64,000 nt of DNA from Brachionus koreanus (taxonomy: Eukaryota > Rotifera > Eurotatoria > Ploima > Brachionidae): positions 51,910-115,909 of the forward strand of contig PJRA01000303.1 in NCBI GenBank assembly GCA_016987375.1, read 5' to 3'. Positions 23,532 through 36,378 of the stretch are shown piece after piece (position 1 is the first letter of the stretch; the number at the start of each line of letters is the position of its first letter). The notes below the pieces were generated by a model that was not told where the DNA came from, searched no databases, and worked only from the letters and a program-made list of their open reading frames with translations. The position numbers and the translations under genes were made by a program.

Positions 23532-25339
23532 ATGAAGTTAATTTTTCTAAGTATTCTAATTTATGGCATTAATGTCATACATTGTGAGAAAAATGTGGTA
23601 TGCTATTTTACCAATTGGGCTCAGTACCGTTCAGGTATTGGAAAATTTCTGCCAGAAAATATTGATCCATTTCTATGCACTCATATCATATATTCATTTG
23701 CGAAAATAGTTAATAACAAGCTAGAGCCATATGAATGGAACGATGATTCAAATGAATGGTCTAAAGGTCTTTATGAGAGAACAAATGATCTGAAGAAAAA
23801 AAATCCCAATTTAAAAGTGTTATTGGCTGTCGGTGGATGGAACATGGGCACCGCTCCATTTATCAGTGTTGTTTCAAGTGATTCAACTATTCAGAGTTTT
23901 GTAGAATCGAGTATAGTCTATTTGAAAGAAAGAAATTTTGATGGACTTGATCTAGACTGGGAATACCCTGGTAAGATTTTTTATAACGTTTGTTGCCAAA
24001 TGTCAATATTTCAATATTTCAAGAGGGGTATAAAAGCCAATTTACTCGATTGGTGAAGGTAAAAGACATTAACTATATAAATAAAAAATAATTTTTTTTT
24101 TCAATAAGAGTCTAAAAAATAGATTTTCGAGCGAAAATTTATTACTTAGTGCTGCTGTGGCGGCTGGTAAGAGTAAAATTGATTCTTCTTATGATTTACC
24201 TGAATTATCCAAGTAATTTATTAGACATTTTTAAAGTTAAATTAATTTTAAATCTAAAGTAATCTTGATTTTTTGAACGTAATGACTTATGTAATTTTGA
24301 AATAAAAAAATATTACTTATAAATAAAATATTTATTGAATTAATTCCAAAAGGATTATAATGGCTCTTGGGATACTAAAACAGGCCACAATGCTCCATTA
24401 TATAGTCCGTCAACTTTAAATGTTGATTTTACCATATCCTATTACATACAATTAGGATTTTCAGCTGAAAAAATAAATCTTGGCTTAGCCACATATGGAA
24501 GATCATTTACTCTATCAAATCCAACTCAAAATTCAGTCGGATCGCCAATTTCCGGACCAGGCATTGCTGAAACAGTTTAAAATATTTTTTAAATGATTAG
24601 TTATTTTAATTATTTTTATTTAGTTTACAAAAGAAGCTGGCTATTTAGCTTACTATGAAATATGCTCAAAATCATGGACAAAAATGTTTGATTCTCAAAG
24701 TAAAGTTCCATACATGTACTCAAATAATCAATGGGCTTCATTTGATGATACTGATAGCTTGAAGCTTAAAGTTGAGTTTGCAAAATCCAAAAATCTTGGA
24801 GGAATTATGTTTTGGGTATGCTTGGTAATAAATTTCAATCAGAATTTTAATATCAATTTTAAAATTTAAAGGCTATTGATTTGGATGATTTTTCAGGAAC
24901 AGTTTGTGGCCAAGGAAAATATCCATTGATTAATTCTGCTAAGGAAAATTTTTTTTCTTCTCCAAATTCTCAATCAACTTCGTCAGTAAAAATCTTTACG
25001 AGTACTTCTACTTCGGAATCAAAAATTTCTTCCAGCAGTGCTAAATCATCCACTTCTAACTTACCACCATGCAGAGTTGAAGATGACAATCATGATAATA
25101 ATGCTGATGATAATGAAAAAAATAATGACAATGAAAATACATCATCAACGGAAAACTTATGCTACAATCAAGACGATTATTATCCGGATTTGAAGAGTGG
25201 CTGTAAAAAGTATTATGTATGTGTTTATTTTGGTACTCAACATCAACAGATTTATTATTATGACTGTCCACAAGGAACGCTTTATGATACTAAGTATAGA
25301 TACTGTAATCACGAACATTTGGTCAAATGTGGTCAATAG
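23532..25339 (+). CDS. Secreted GH18 chitinase with C-terminal CBM14 (seven exons)
   Basis: Exons 23532-23970, 24024-24058, 24109-24212, 24260-24290, 24353-24574, 24624-24815 and 24872-25339 join in phase to 496 residues. A signal peptide (MKLIFLSILIYGINVIHC) precedes the GH18 barrel: VVCYFTNWAQYR, KVLLAVGGWN, then FDGLDLDWEYP with the DxxDxDxE signature (catalytic Glu about 144). NVMTYDYNGSWDTKTGHNAP follows, then GLATYGRSF, EAGYLAYYEIC and GGIMFW. A Ser/Thr- and Asn/Asp-rich linker leads to a six-Cys CBM14/peritrophin-A chitin-binding domain (about 437-496). All expected catalytic residues are present, so it should hydrolyse chitin outside the cell. Two exons are very small (35 and 31 nt). 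The donor after exon 5 (GTTTAA) is weak but gives the right family sequence. Confidence 0.93.
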
Positions 25340-25379
25340 TTTAATCAAAATAAGAACTTTTTAGACATTTATTTTTTTG

Positions 25380-25385
25380 AATAAA
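25380..25385 (+). promoter_or_regulatory. Poly(A) signal of the chitinase gene
   Basis: AATAAA lies about 40 nt after the stop codon, followed by T-rich sequence. Confidence 0.5.
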
Positions 25386-25639
25386 CCTTTATGCATTCCA
25401 AACAATATTTTTATTAAATTCTTTAGTGATAAACAAAAAAGTTTTTAAAAAATCTTATTTTCTATTACATGTAACTAAATCAGCCCAATTACAGATCCCT
25501 AATTTTTGGTCAAATAAAAATATATTTTATTTTAAATTAATATTCAGTATTTTATTTTATAATAAAATCTAAATTAAAGTAAAAAATAATTTGCATCAAT
25601 CTAAAAATCACTATCGAATTGAGTTGATTAAAATCTCAT

Positions 25640-26512
25640 CTTTGATGCACAACGGAATTGATACTAGGAAAGCAAATACATTGAAATATATGGTATAAAG
25701 TTACTAAAAAACATCAACGATCTCATTCTGAGAAAGGATACAATCAAATGCATACTCCTGTACGGACAAAAAATCGAAAAATGCAATGATCAAACCCTTC
25801 TAATTGTTGTATTTGATGACCAACTCAACTTTTCTTCACACTTAGAAAAAATTACATATATATGCTCGAAGCGGTTAAACATTATCAAAATATTATCTCA
25901 ACTTAATTGGAATTCCAATTATTTTGATTAAAACATATATTAAAACATATATGAGTGGTTTGCCACTCATAAACAAACCACTCATATATGTTTTAATAGT
26001 TCAAACACACATGTCTAAGCACATCATCAGTATAGCTTATCGTGATCATCTCTTCGAATATTTTCCTAATAATGAGTCATAATGTATAATATTTGATCAA
26101 ATTACTAATACTGTAAGATCCAAAAACAAATTATTAAAGTCTTGAACATTAGAAACTGCAAATGGTTGATAACCGTCTGTTTGATCTAGGCGAGAGCTGT
26201 ATTAGAAGAGGTCTGCAGAAGCAAGTTCTCCTAACCTGTCGACTTGTGAACGAGTTTAAACTCAACTTTGAATCTAGAGATATAACATATCCTACTCCAT
26301 TGTACGGTTATTATCTTATAATTGATCAACTATATCCACTTATTCAAACCCCAGTTTTATCAAATTTTTGAACTTATTTTTAAATTATTAACTATATTAT
26401 TTTATTTTAAAAAAATTTTTTTTTTTTTAATATTTTTTAATATAATTTAAAACTTTTTAAATTTGCTGAAGGAGCTTTGGCTCGACCAGCTACACAATAA
26501 ATAATAATAAAC
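25640..26512 (+). mobile_element. LINE fragment (RT C-terminal half, 3' end)
   Basis: Frames give KIEKCNDQTLLIVVFDDQLN then FSSHLEKITYICSKRLNIIK (25760-25900), the typical non-LTR segment after the YADD motif. Next come IISIAYRDHLFEYF (about 26025) and MVDNRLFDLGESCIRRGLQ (26162-), the usual C-terminal segment ending in PTPL. Stops and frameshifts separate the pieces. The 3' end has a hairpin region (26473-26491, AGC to GCT around TGG-CTCGA-CCA) followed by AATAAATAATAATAA. The copy is 5'-truncated and dead. Confidence 0.8.
25939..25997. repeat. Perfect 23-bp inverted repeat with 13-nt loop
   Basis: The arms 25939-25961 and 25975-25997 are exact reverse complements (ATTAAAACATATATGAGTGG plus TTT). 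It lies inside the LINE fragment, and the left arm is preceded by a partial direct copy of its own start. It may be a local inverted duplication. Confidence 0.85.
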
Positions 26513-26689
26513 TTTTTTACCTGACATTGTTTAACGAAATAATTGACAATTTTTAAATTTAAATTTGGCTATTTCATATTTGACATATATATAAAATATC
26601 TAATTTTTTTTTAAATCTGATCTATTAAAATTTGATGAAATATCAAAAATATCTGATAAATGTTATTTTTCATATCTGAAATTTCTATT

Positions 26690-26772
26690 TTTTGCGTAGT
26701 GCCTTCTACGCCGTTCGGAGCTGCCAAGAGGAACTATTCCCCCTAAATTTTATTTTAAATAAATAAATAAAA
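26690..26772 (+). mobile_element. LINE 3' end (hairpin plus TAAA tail)
   Basis: A GC-richer stretch with GGAACTATTCC (26730-26740, GGAA-CTA-TTCC stem) is followed by a TAAATAAATAAATAAA tail. It has the same layout as the other LINE ends, with only about 50 nt of older 3' sequence remaining. Confidence 0.55.
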
Positions 26773-26939
26773 TTTCTATTTTTTATTTGACAAAAATCAT
26801 TATCTCTATTTAGTTTAGATCCATAAACTCCACAAGCTCTTCAATTTTTAAATTATTCTTTAATATATTAAATTATATTAGATTATTATTATAAAAGAAG
26901 CTGAAAAAATTTTAGGTTAAGTTTATCTCTATCTTATAA

Positions 26940-27104
26940 ATCAGTTTGAAAAGATTTTTCATATGAATATATCTTTTTTGATTTATGTATATTTTAAAAT
27001 TTTCTTCAAAAAATCATTTAACTTTATAAAATTATTATAGTTATTTTATAATATATTTTTGAATTAAAAAAACGTGAAAAAAAGCTTGGTGCTTCTAGTG
27101 TTAA
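26940..27104 (-). mobile_element. Second, truncated copy of the piggyBac-type MITE
   Basis: Read on the minus strand from TTAA at 27101-27104, CACTAGAAGCACCAAGC and the following ~160 nt align with the MITE at 7839-8064. The shared segments include ATAATAATTTTATAAAGT (one base different) and ATTCATATGAAAAATCT. The far end with the second inverted repeat is missing, so this copy is truncated. Confidence 0.7.
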
Positions 27105-27333
27105 AAAGCTTAACCCATTAAACTTTAATAAATAATAATTTTATACTTTCACGTATAATCCGGATTTAACCAGGCTTTTAGCATATTTTGGTTTTTCAAA
27201 AGTTTATCTAATCTGTTTTAACCATTCCATAGGATTTGATTCCGTGTCGTAATTTGATATTTTGTTTAAATCCTTATCAATTCTTTTTGTAAAGAAATTT
27301 TGCCTGGACAAGACTAAATGAAAATAATTTTAC

Positions 27334-27480
27334 ATTTTTACATTTTCATATTTTTAGATTTTTTGTGCAATATTTAAGAAATTTTTTAATTTTATTTGTG
27401 TTTACCAAATAATTTGAGAGATTTTTTAAAATTTTCTGAAAAATTGTACAAAAATTCTAAAAATATGAAAATGTAAAAAT
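27334..27480. repeat. Inverted repeat, ~37-bp arms
   Basis: The arms 27334-27370 and 27444-27480 are imperfect reverse complements (sharing ATTTTTACATTTTCATATTT). The 73-nt spacer is AT-rich. It could be a small MITE or chance low-complexity pairing. Confidence 0.5.
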
Positions 27481-27773
27481 GCAATTATGACATTTTCAGG
27501 AGTTAATTTTTGCGCTAGAAAACTATTTTTTTCTAAAAAATAAAAATTCTATAATTTGCAGTTTTTTTATCAATTATCGAAACAATCAATCAATTAATTT
27601 CTTGGCGCCTTACTCCTCCTAACCTCATATACAAATCTCTTAACATTGCAAAGATTTTTTCTCCAGTACAACCATTCTAAAAAAAAAAGTATATCATAAA
27701 AATAACAAAATATTACCTAAAGATTGTAGTGTAACTTATAATAATTTTTTAATCATTAAAATAAAATTTACTA

Positions 27774-28008
27774 TAGCTCATTTAAGGTGAAAAATTAGAA
27801 AAATTTAAATGATAAAAGTTTCTTAATTAACAAAATTAAATTTTTTTAATAAAGAAATATTTTTACTTTAAACGAATTGAGTAAACAAATATATAAAAAT
27901 ATCTTTTGTTTACAATTAAAGTAGAAAATATTGAAAAAATTTAATTTTGTTAATTAAGAAACTTTTAACATTTAAATTTTTCTATTTTTTTCACATTAAA
28001 TGAGCTAA
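27774..28008. repeat. Foldback repeat, ~95-bp arms
   Basis: The left arm 27774-27871 and right arm 27917-28008 are reverse complements with a few indels (sharing AAAGTTTCTTAATTAACAAA). The short loop overlaps a 24-nt exact reverse-complement match to the 3' coding end of the neighbouring LRR gene (28264-28287). The size fits a MITE, but I see no clear target duplication. Confidence 0.75.
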
Positions 28009-28219
28009 AGTTTTTCGGGTAAAATCATATTTTAATGCTGTTTTTTTAGAAGCTAAAAATCAATGATGTGTTAAATATTTGCTTCATTGTTTGTAATTTT
28101 AACAAACAAATAAAAAAAATTTGTATAATATTTTAATATCCATATAAATTAGCTCTTGAAATTTTAAATAATGAAAAATTTTATTAAATTTAAACAATAA
28201 ATAAATTCAAGAGAATAAA

Positions 28220-29492
28220 TTAGTTGATTTTTAAAATAAAATTTTCACAATTAACATTTTTACATATTTGTTTACTCAATTCGTTTACAAAATTGATCTT
28301 ATTCGATGAAATGTCCAATTCTTGTATTTTGGGTGTCATTCTTAATAAATCAGTTTCCAAAAAAGTTATTAAATTCTGCTTTAAAACTAATTTTTCAAGA
28401 TCCCCAAGGCCAGTCAAAATTTTTGATCCAAATTGTGTCAATGAATTTTCTTTAAGTGACAAAACTTTTAAATTTTTCAAGTCTTCAAAAGTGCCTTCTT
28501 GAATCTCTTTGATTTTATTTTCATCCAAAAAGAGACTTTTTAAATTAGATAGTCCATCAAACATTCCATTTTTTAATACTTCAATATAATTACCCCGTAA
28601 AAAAAGTTTAGTCAAATTAGTCAAATTGAGAAAACTGTTTGATTCGATAAATCGAATCTTATTGTAGCTTATATATAACTTGTGCAATCGGTTCAGATTC
28701 TTAAACGAATTTCGATCAATTTCTTGCATCAAATTGCTGTTAAGAAACAACTTTGTCAAACACGTCAAACTCGAAAACCATTCTGGTTCTATTCTGTCCA
28801 AATAATTTTTTTCAAGATGAAGTTCTTTTAACTTTTGTAAATTTGAAAAGCTTTTCGGTGCAATAAACATCAATTTGTTCCAACTTAAATTCAAATATTC
28901 CAAATTATTTAAATCTTGAAAAGTAAATTCATTTATATCAGCAATTGAATTAAAGGCTAGATCCAAACAATAAAGATTTATTAAATTTTGGAATATATTT
29001 AGGTCTAAATTTTCTATGCTATTTTCACTTAATAAAAGCTCATTTAAATTTTTTAAATATTTAAATGTATTTGATTTCAAATTGCTGATTTGATTTTCAC
29101 TTAAATCTAGGTATTTCAAATTAATTAAATCATTGAACAAATATTCATCTATTAATTTCAACTTATTGCATTCAATGTTAAGTTTTTTTAGTTTTTTTAT
29201 CCCATCAAAAGTTCCCCTGTCGATTCTTTTGATTAAATTAATCGACAAATCTTAAAATAAAATTTTTAACTATTAATAAAAGTCAAAAAAATCAAATTAA
29301 AAAATCACCTAAGCTTTCCAAATACTCGAATTTTTCAAAAGCTGATAAACTTTCTATCTTTTTGTGCGATAGATCGATATTTTTTATTTTCAAAAGTTCA
29401 TTTTTTGAAATTCTGACAATACCATTCGAATTGTGATCATCCAGTTTTTCTGATATTTTTTCAATTAGAATTATAGTAAGAACAAAAAACAA
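28220..29492 (-). CDS. Secreted leucine-rich-repeat protein (two exons, 5' end uncertain)
   Basis: Minus-strand exon 29492-29309 joins exon 29250-28220 in phase (58-nt intron), giving about 404 residues. The N-terminus is hydrophobic (LFFVLTIILIE), as in a signal peptide. About a dozen 24-residue LRRs follow, of the extracellular typical type (LKYLDLSENQISNLKSNTFK pattern). The end, ELSKQICKNVNC, resembles a shortened LRR C-cap. No membrane segment is visible after the repeats, so it is probably secreted. The frame has no ATG: it opens with TTG at 29492, and an in-frame TGA lies further upstream. An AG that could end an upstream intron sits just before (TTTTAAG, about 29503), so a missing 5' exon, an assembly error or a lost start are all possible. 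The ligand is unknown. Confidence 0.75.
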
Positions 29493-29739
29493 ATCGCACT
29501 TAAAATGAATTTTAAAATTTCATTATTATAAATAAGATGTCCAAATTCATTTTTTTTCCCTTTTTAAAAAAAGAAAAATATATATGCCTTTATATTATCT
29601 TAAGGAGAAACTGAAAATAAAATAAAATTTTATTTTTTTAAAATATATTTTTAATCAGATATTTAATTTTTTTTTTTAAATAAACAGATCTTAATGAATT
29701 TGAGGATTTGACAATTGATCAAATGAACATTAAGTTTTT

Positions 29740-30690
29740 ATTATATTATAAGAATGCTTGTGGGCATTTTATTACAAAAAAGTGTGTACAGACTAATAAA
29801 AAGCTATGGATGTCTCAAAAAAAAATCTCTGCATGGAAGTCCTTGGAAGCAAGTGGTAGTCAAAAAAAAAGTATATAAAAATAAGAAACAAGTGTAATAA
29901 AAAAATTAAAAACGCTATTATAAATTAAGAAAAGAGCTTGTTTACAACTATGTTAATTGGAACACTGTTATTAAGCCACCAGTAAAAGCTTAATAGATTG
30001 AAATAGTATGAAAGGCGGAAATAGTATCTCAGATAATGTCAAAAATGCTAATACTTTGAATAAATATTTTAAATCTGTTTTATGTCTCATCGCCTCTTCT
30101 TATTTTTGAGAAAAAGATGGTACGGTGTGGCGCGTATTTTGACCATCTCATTGATGCAAAAAAGGTTAGTTAGAAAATGTCAATGTTAGCCCGTAATAAA
30201 GCCATTAATCTTCAGAATTATTGCCCAGTATCATTTATTTGTATTGTATGAAACGTTTTGGATAAAGGCGTTTCTTTTGAAACATTCACAGAGAGTAGTT
30301 TTAGTGGATATCAGCTCAAGTTGGATAAAATGTAAAAGTTGATTTCCGCAGGGTTCATTGATAAATCTTCTCTTCTTTATTATTTACATAAGCAATAAGT
30401 TGAATGTAATCCAAAACCATTGTTAACCCAATGCTAATGACACCAAAATCTTATCAAAAATTGATAATTTTAACTCAATTTATGATCTTCAATCAGATAT
30501 AGATTTAGTGTGTAAATGGTCTTAAGAGCGGTTGACTCAGTTAAATGTAAAAAATGCAAATTTGTCTATATTGGTAACAAAAACAAAGAGTGCGATTATA
30601 AGATTGATTCAAAAAACTTGAGTAAGTCAAACATTGATAGTTGGATGGCCAAACAAAAAGAAGCGACTGCTATAAATCCTTAGAACTATG
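29740..30690 (+). mobile_element. LINE fragment with degraded reverse transcriptase
   Basis: Pieces in shifting frames read NYCPVSFICIV (RT block NYRPISLTS), SSSWIKCKS*FPQGSLINLL (block SSWIKVKSGIPQGSVLGPLL), NANDTKILSKI (a decayed YADDTKIFS) and VYIGNKNKECDYKIDSKNLS. The last segment also occurs in the fragment at 62595-62810, so both come from one LINE family. The YADD to NAND change and many stops show it is inactive. Confidence 0.8.
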
Positions 30691-30819
30691 CTTAGATAAT
30701 CTCTAAGTTGCAATTTAATTTACAACAACTACTATTAAATATTAAATTATTTTCCTTTTATTTTTTTGAAATTAATTTAATTAACTTTTTAAAACTTGAA
30801 TTTTCATTAAAAGAAATTA

Positions 30820-31375
30820 TTAAATCGATTTTAAATTTGGAACATCTGATTTCATTAGAAAAATTCTATCAAAAAATACTTTATTGACTCTCTCTATTTT
30901 ATCATCTTCGTTCTCTATTTGCAGGTAATTTCTAAAAAATTGAGTCATAATTAATATTGACTGTGATTTAGAATATTTAGAAATCTATAAAAACAAAAAA
31001 TACCAACTTAATTTTGCAATAAGGCTGCTTAAATTGTGCTAGACATTGATCAGAAAGATACCAATCTGATACGACTAGAATCAAATTTAGTTTGAATCCT
31101 TCTTTTACATGAAGTAAGAATAAAAAATTTTCTTTGAAAATTTCTTCTCTAATAAGTCCATGGTCAGTTTTAATTTCTAAATCATAATTGCGTAATTTTT
31201 CTGCTATTTGTGATTTTACAGTTTCGATTTCGATTATAAAATCCAAACGATTGTTGTTGATCATTTCAATTTCTTTGCAACATGTTTTAAAAGCTACCAG
31301 CTTCTCACAAGTGATGTCGATTTCATTTATTAAATTATCAGTATAATCATTCAAAATTTTAAAATATGTATTCAT
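30820..31375 (-). CDS. Hypothetical protein related to the N-terminus of the 55-kb LRR protein (two exons)
   Basis: Minus-strand exon 31375-31004 joins exon 30960-30820 across a 43-nt intron in phase 0, giving 170 residues. I do not know the family. Two segments align with the protein at 55052: YTDNLINEIDITCEKLV with YFSNLINEIKIQTDKIV, and LNLILVVSDWYLSDQCLAQF with GKLVIISDQANASILHNL. No signal peptide or LRRs are visible, so this looks like a shorter paralogue without the repeat part. The second exon depends on the proposed intron. Without it the protein ends at 30977 after 132 residues. An alternative acceptor would make an implausible 19-nt intron. It follows a LINE fragment and precedes a long empty spacer. 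Confidence 0.55.
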
Positions 31376-34103
31376 TAGTTAAAATTTAGTTTAGAAATTT
31401 CTGTTTTGGTTTTTTTCTTCATTTGAAATTTTCATAAATATTTTTAGATAATTATATTTAGTTTGAACAACTAGTATTGCTCATAAATTACAAAATAGTT
31501 TGGAATTTGAAGAAATTTTAATTTTTCTCAAATGAACTTAAAAAAAAGAATAGTTTTTAAAATTGGAACAAAACTAAGATAACATAAAATCAATTAATGC
31601 TTTTACTAACTTTAAATTACAACTAAATTTAAAATTTTTTTTAAATTGAATTTTTTGTAGTAAATAACTAATTATTAAACATTTTAGGCAATGTCTAATT
31701 TTAGTACAAAAATTTAACTACTAAAAGCAAAAATGAAATCATTTTTTTTTCCATTCGATACGATTAGAAAAACAATCTATAACTTTTTTTATTTTAAGTT
31801 ATTTAATTTAAATATAAAAAAAGAAATAATAACTTTATAATACAAATATATTTTTAATTTAGAAGAAAATAAATCTCAAATTAAAATATAAAATTAGGGT
31901 GTGTCTGATTCGAGATAAATCAATTGAATAATCATAGTGTTTCCTAAATTATAGCTAATTTTCTTTACCTAATTTTCTTAATAAATTATTCGCTAATTGC
32001 AATAAAAATAAATTCAATTTATTAGTATAAAGTCTAGTTAAAAAAAATTTATTTGATCTTTTTGTGCGTCCATTTATAAGCATGGATTTCTAAATTCTTT
32101 ATACTTTGTTGGACTTTTTCAAAATCTAGCAAGTCACATATTCCAGATCTGATCTCTCATATATTTAAATAAATAAATTACCATTATATAAATTTTAAAC
32201 TTCTAAAACAATTTTTCCTTATTAATTTTTATTTATTATTATTAAATATTAATTATTAATGTATTTTGATTATTTTCCAAATTAAAGCTATTTATTTAAT
32301 AAAATATTATTGTTAATAATTTTTTTCTACAAAATTTTTAATGCTAAAATAAAAACTCATGTTTTAGTACTCATATTTTTAAATAATATCAAAAATTTTA
32401 GATTGATAATCTTAAACTTTAAATCATTTCTTATGTTAAAATAAACAGAATTGAATGATCTTCAAAATGATTTGTCTAACTATTGCTTTATTTAATCCCT
32501 AAAAAAATTTTCTAAAATGAAAACTTGAATCAAATGAAAATTTTGGAATTTTAATAGGTCAAGCTTCAGCAGTAACTTGTAATAAATATGTCTAGTGGAA
32601 GATGAAAATGTGCTTTAAGATGAAATTGTTTTAAGTAAGAAGGATACAAGATTGGTTTTAAAAGTTTAATAGTGGTAATTGGAGTCGTACGGGGACGAAA
32701 AGGTCAGATAGACCATACATTCTCTATTCAAGAAAGGTATCGAATTACTGGCTTATAAATGACTAAAGACGCATAATGGTTTATTTTTTGAATATTAGCT
32801 AACTATTATTAGCGTTTAGATTATTAGTATTATATCTAGATTCAAGCCTCATACTTTCAAAATTTATAAAAATGATAAACTTGTTATTCATTTAAAAGAA
32901 AGGTCCATTATTAAAAGAATGAATGTATACAGACAATTTTTTGAATAAATATTTCAAATTAAGAAAAATGCTTTTTTTTTACTATAATTAATCTAAAATA
33001 ATAAATAGATTGAATTAAAATCAAAATGATTGAGTGTTGCTATAATTTGACGTTTCTCTTTAATTTTATGAAAACATTTAAATAAATGTGGTATTATGCA
33101 ATATAAATTAATGGACACTTTAGCCTGTTAATTAATATTTAACCAACTAAGATAATTTAAATAAAAAAATTTAATTTGCTATTTAAAATTTTGCTATTAA
33201 AGAAGCTTTTTTTATCATATTTTACTTGACTATGAAATAAAAAACATAAACATCTAATGTTATTTTGTATTATTTTGTGTCTTTTTGTATAAATTCTTTA
33301 TTTCTTTTTTTGGAAAAAATTCCTAGATAAAGTATTCGATTGTATACAAAAAAACAATATTCAAAAAAAAAAAAACCTGATTGTTTTTAGCTCAATTTTC
33401 GATAAAAAAAATCAAAAATACAATTATTTTTCATAACAACATTAAATTTTTTTTTTTAATTCACAAATTTTCTTGATATATTTAACTAAATTTTTTATTT
33501 TAAATAATTTTTTAAAAAAGTCAATCTAAAACTTTGACTTAAAATTCGTTTATCGACTTTTATACAACTCTGATTTTCAGTAATATAACATAGAACAAAA
33601 ATAATTGACTATGACAAATGGCAAAGCAACATGTTTGATTTTTTAAGCAATAGTCATCTATACATTAAAAAAATTTTTACATTTTAATTTTAAATGATAA
33701 AAATAAATGAAAAAAAAAGTGAAAAATTTTTTAAATTTAATGTTAAAATTGAAAGATATTTTTTTTAAGTTGAAATAGTTTTTTTAAAAAAAAAAATACA
33801 TATCATAAAAATAAAACTTTCTAACATGTAAAAAATAAAACATACTCAAGTTAAATCTTTAAATCATTTCTTTTAATTAATTTGAAAAAAATATATATAT
33901 CTAAATATAAAATCTACTAAGGTTTGATAATAAACTTAGTTAAAGTGCAACCAAATGTACTCTTTAAAAAAATAAATTCGAAAAAAAAAAGCTTCAATAT
34001 TTCATCAATTGAATCACATTTCATTAATTAATTTAAACAATAATTATTTTACAATAAATGGCAAAAAAACAACTAAAAAACGGACGGGTTGTAATTAAAC
34101 AAT
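31376..34103. other. AT-rich intergenic region
   Basis: About 2.7 kb with no supported gene. A patch at 32640-32940 has short coding-like pieces with many stops (for example VVIGVVRGRKGQID) that might be transposon debris, but I cannot name it. The right end should be the 3' UTR of the minus-strand DYRK1 gene. Confidence 0.45.
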
Positions 34104-35705
<1,602 letters not shown>

Positions 35706-36378
35706 TATTTTTTTTGCCGTATAAAGCGGAATAGCAAGCTTAAAAGTTGCTCAAATAACCACAACAACAACTACTACATTAAAAAAAGATAGAATTAAAA
35801 TAAAAAAAGCGCATTTTCATTGCATTTACATAATCACTGCATTTATAATCGTATAATCTATTTTTCTACAGTAGAAACCTAAATTTAGTTTTTAAATTTA
35901 GCTCTAATTTTATTTATTCGTGTAAATTTATAATTTAAATATTAACATTTTTCTAAAATATTTTATACAAATTTTTGTTGTCTCCAAAAAGTTTTCTCGT
36001 GTCTATTTTTTTTGTTCATACTAGTATTATGAATAATTTTTATTGATTGTATTAATAGAACAGAAAGTTGCACTCTAAAACTAAGAGCTACTCTATATTT
36101 TCTTTTTTTTTGATTAAATGAAAATTTTTGAGAAAAATAAACTGCTTGAAAAAACAAATTAACTGGAATGAATAGACCAAAATAAGCAAAAAAAATCTTT
36201 AAATGTATTTAGACCAACGAAGCTACTAAAAATAAATTTATGTGATTAGACTATAATAATTTTCAAAAAAGCTTCTAAAAATTGATGCTGCGATCTGATG
36301 AATTCACCACATTTTACGTAAAATTACGTTAATTTTTGACTTAAGCTTGCTATTCCGCTTTATACGGCAAAAAAAATA
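35706..36378. repeat. Perfect 38-bp inverted repeats 597 bp apart
   Basis: 35706-35743 and 36341-36378 are exact reverse complements, each made of TA, eight T and GCCGTATAAAGCGGAATAGC plus AAGCTTAA. The right copy sits in a 46-nt insertion that splits the left arm of the larger foldback at 36286-37853. It could be the termini of a small DNA element or two insertions of a short repeat. The space between holds no gene. Confidence 0.85.

Noticed and set aside
30977..31003. A 19-nt intron in the small minus-strand gene
   Set aside because: It is too short to splice. A 43-nt intron using the next acceptor (CACAG) keeps the same phase and is similar in size to other introns here.
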